A model generated the notes under the pieces. It did not search any database. It saw nothing but the letters and a program-made list of their open reading frames with translations, and had not been told where the DNA came from. A stretch of DNA of 5,620 nt, taken from CBDDRG01 sp051306415. GTDB taxonomy: Bacteria > Pseudomonadota > Gammaproteobacteria > Pseudomonadales > Porticoccaceae. Both the position numbers and the translations under genes were made by a program. The DNA is taken from positions 1-5,620 of the forward strand of contig JBPPNE010000015.1 in assembly GCA_051306415.1 (NCBI GenBank). Direction: 5' to 3'. Of this stretch, positions 4,937 to 5,620 are shown piece by piece; position 1 is the first letter of the stretch; the number at the start of each line of letters is the position of its first letter.

Positions 4937-5620
4937 CACGTCAAGGAGAACATGCCTGGCGTACCGGTGTTTCGCGACGTCGAAACGATCGAACCGGGTG
5001 TGGACTTCACCGAGGCGATCAACCGGGCGCTGCAATCGTGCGGCGTGCTGCTGGCGGTGATCGGGCCGCACTGGGGGTCGATCATCGATGCCGCCGGACG
5101 CCGTCGTCTGGATAATTCCAACGACTATACTCGGCTGGAAATCTCTACCGCACTCGCGCGACCCAACGTGCGGGTGATCCCAGTGCTGGTGGAAGGCGCG
5201 CAGATGCCGGAGCCGGCCGATCTGCCTGAAGACTTGCAAGCCTTGTGTCGGCGCAACGCGATCGAGCTGACCGACAAGCGCTGGAGTTTTGATGTGTCGC
5301 AACTGATCGAGGCGCTGCACAAGGCGCTGGATATCAAGCCACCGCAACCCGAGCCTCCCCCGCCTCCGGCTCCGCCACCCATTAAACTTGCCTGGTATCG
5401 CCGCCTGAGTAAAAAGCATTGGGCCGGAATCGCAATCGCCGTGGTTGTGATCGGCATTCTGGGCGAGCAGGAATCCGGGCCGGTGGATCCCTATCCTATG
5501 CCGTCGCCGACTGATCCCTATGAGCAACCCCCATCCGTCAATCCGGTAGCCCCCCCGCCCGCATCCCTACACAGTCTCAATGGCGACTGGCAGGACGACC
5601 AAGGGGGTCGCTATCGTCTG
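4871..5620 (+). CDS. TIR - transmembrane protein with unknown ectodomain (3' end outside window)
   Basis: 250 codons are visible and the frame is still open at the window edge. Residues 1-150 are a TIR domain about 73% identical to that of the preceding gene by my count (41 differences). FISYRRQD, the FRDVETIEPG loop and E90 (in DYTRLE) are all kept, so NADase chemistry is possible. Residues 156-170 are a proline-rich linker. A basic patch (R177, R178, K181, K182) then precedes a short hydrophobic helix at about 185-198, which predicts the TIR inside and the C-terminus in the periplasm. The start of the ectodomain, 203-232, is rich in Pro, Asp, Tyr and Ser. At 235-250 a new module begins with a LNGDWQDDQGGRYRL pattern, which suggests a small beta-rich domain I cannot name. 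The LCCL domains of the neighbour are absent from the visible part. The gene is probably the next member of the same operon, with a different outer domain on a similar TIR core. Confidence 0.9.
   Translation, partial: MQGIFISYRRQDSQSAAGRLADHVKENMPGVPVFRDVETIEPGVDFTEAINRALQSCGVLLAVIGPHWGSIIDAAGRRRLDNSNDYTRLEISTALARPNVRVIPVLVEGAQMPEPADLPEDLQALCRRNAIELTDKRWSFDVSQLIEALHKALDIKPPQPEPPPPPAPPPIKLAWYRRLSKKHWAGIAIAVVVIGILGEQESGPVDPYPMPSPTDPYEQPPSVNPVAPPPASLHSLNGDWQDDQGGRYRL
5423..5464 (+). other. Short transmembrane helix of the second TIR protein
   Basis: Codons 185-198 encode 14 uncharged, mostly aliphatic residues directly after a strongly basic stretch; His183 and Trp184 may extend it. The length is at the low end for a membrane span, so the call is less sure than for the neighbouring gene. 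The parallel TIR-linker-helix-ectodomain order supports it. Confidence 0.6.

Overview
The window is GC-rich (roughly two-thirds G+C by eye) and carries four genes on the + strand with little space between them. Good Shine-Dalgarno sequences precede three of the starts, and a membrane-anchored protein with cysteine-rich ectodomains suggests a cell envelope with a periplasm. I read it as a Gram-negative bacterium, probably Pseudomonadota (beta or gamma). The genus cannot be fixed from this sequence. I see no tRNA, rRNA, CRISPR array, transposase or attachment site.

Layout: (1) 1-137 is a leader with no clear gene and at most a weak promoter. (2) 138-2093 encodes a 651-residue three-part protein: an N-terminal nucleoside-deoxyribosyltransferase-like (DRHyd-like) domain, a central TPR/TRAFs-binding (DUF4071) domain of the type shared with animal ASK/MAP3K5 kinases, and a C-terminal SLOG-like nucleotide-binding fold. 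(3) 2094-2268 is a 175-nt gap. (4) 2269-3453 encodes a 394-residue patatin-like phospholipase with an intact Ser/Asp dyad. (5) 3503-4834 encodes a 443-residue TIR - transmembrane helix - LCCL - LCCL protein. (6) 4871-5620 begins a second TIR - proline-rich linker - transmembrane helix - ectodomain protein, which runs off the end of the window.

Interpretation (inference): the last three genes are separated by 49 and 36 nt and look like one operon, and the first gene probably belongs to the same unit. The set combines a predicted sensor of NAD-derived signals (ASK-type TPR scaffold), two membrane-anchored TIR domains that could consume NAD+ or make a signal from it, and a lipid-cutting effector. 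This fits a threshold-activated antiphage or stress-response system. Two points stand out. The TIR-TM-LCCL2 protein puts domains known from animal innate-immunity proteins (Limulus factor C, cochlin) on the outer side of a membrane and a TIR domain on the inner side. The locus also grew by duplication at two levels: tandem LCCL domains about 89% identical in DNA, and paired TIR genes whose first 66 nt are almost identical while the rest has diverged.
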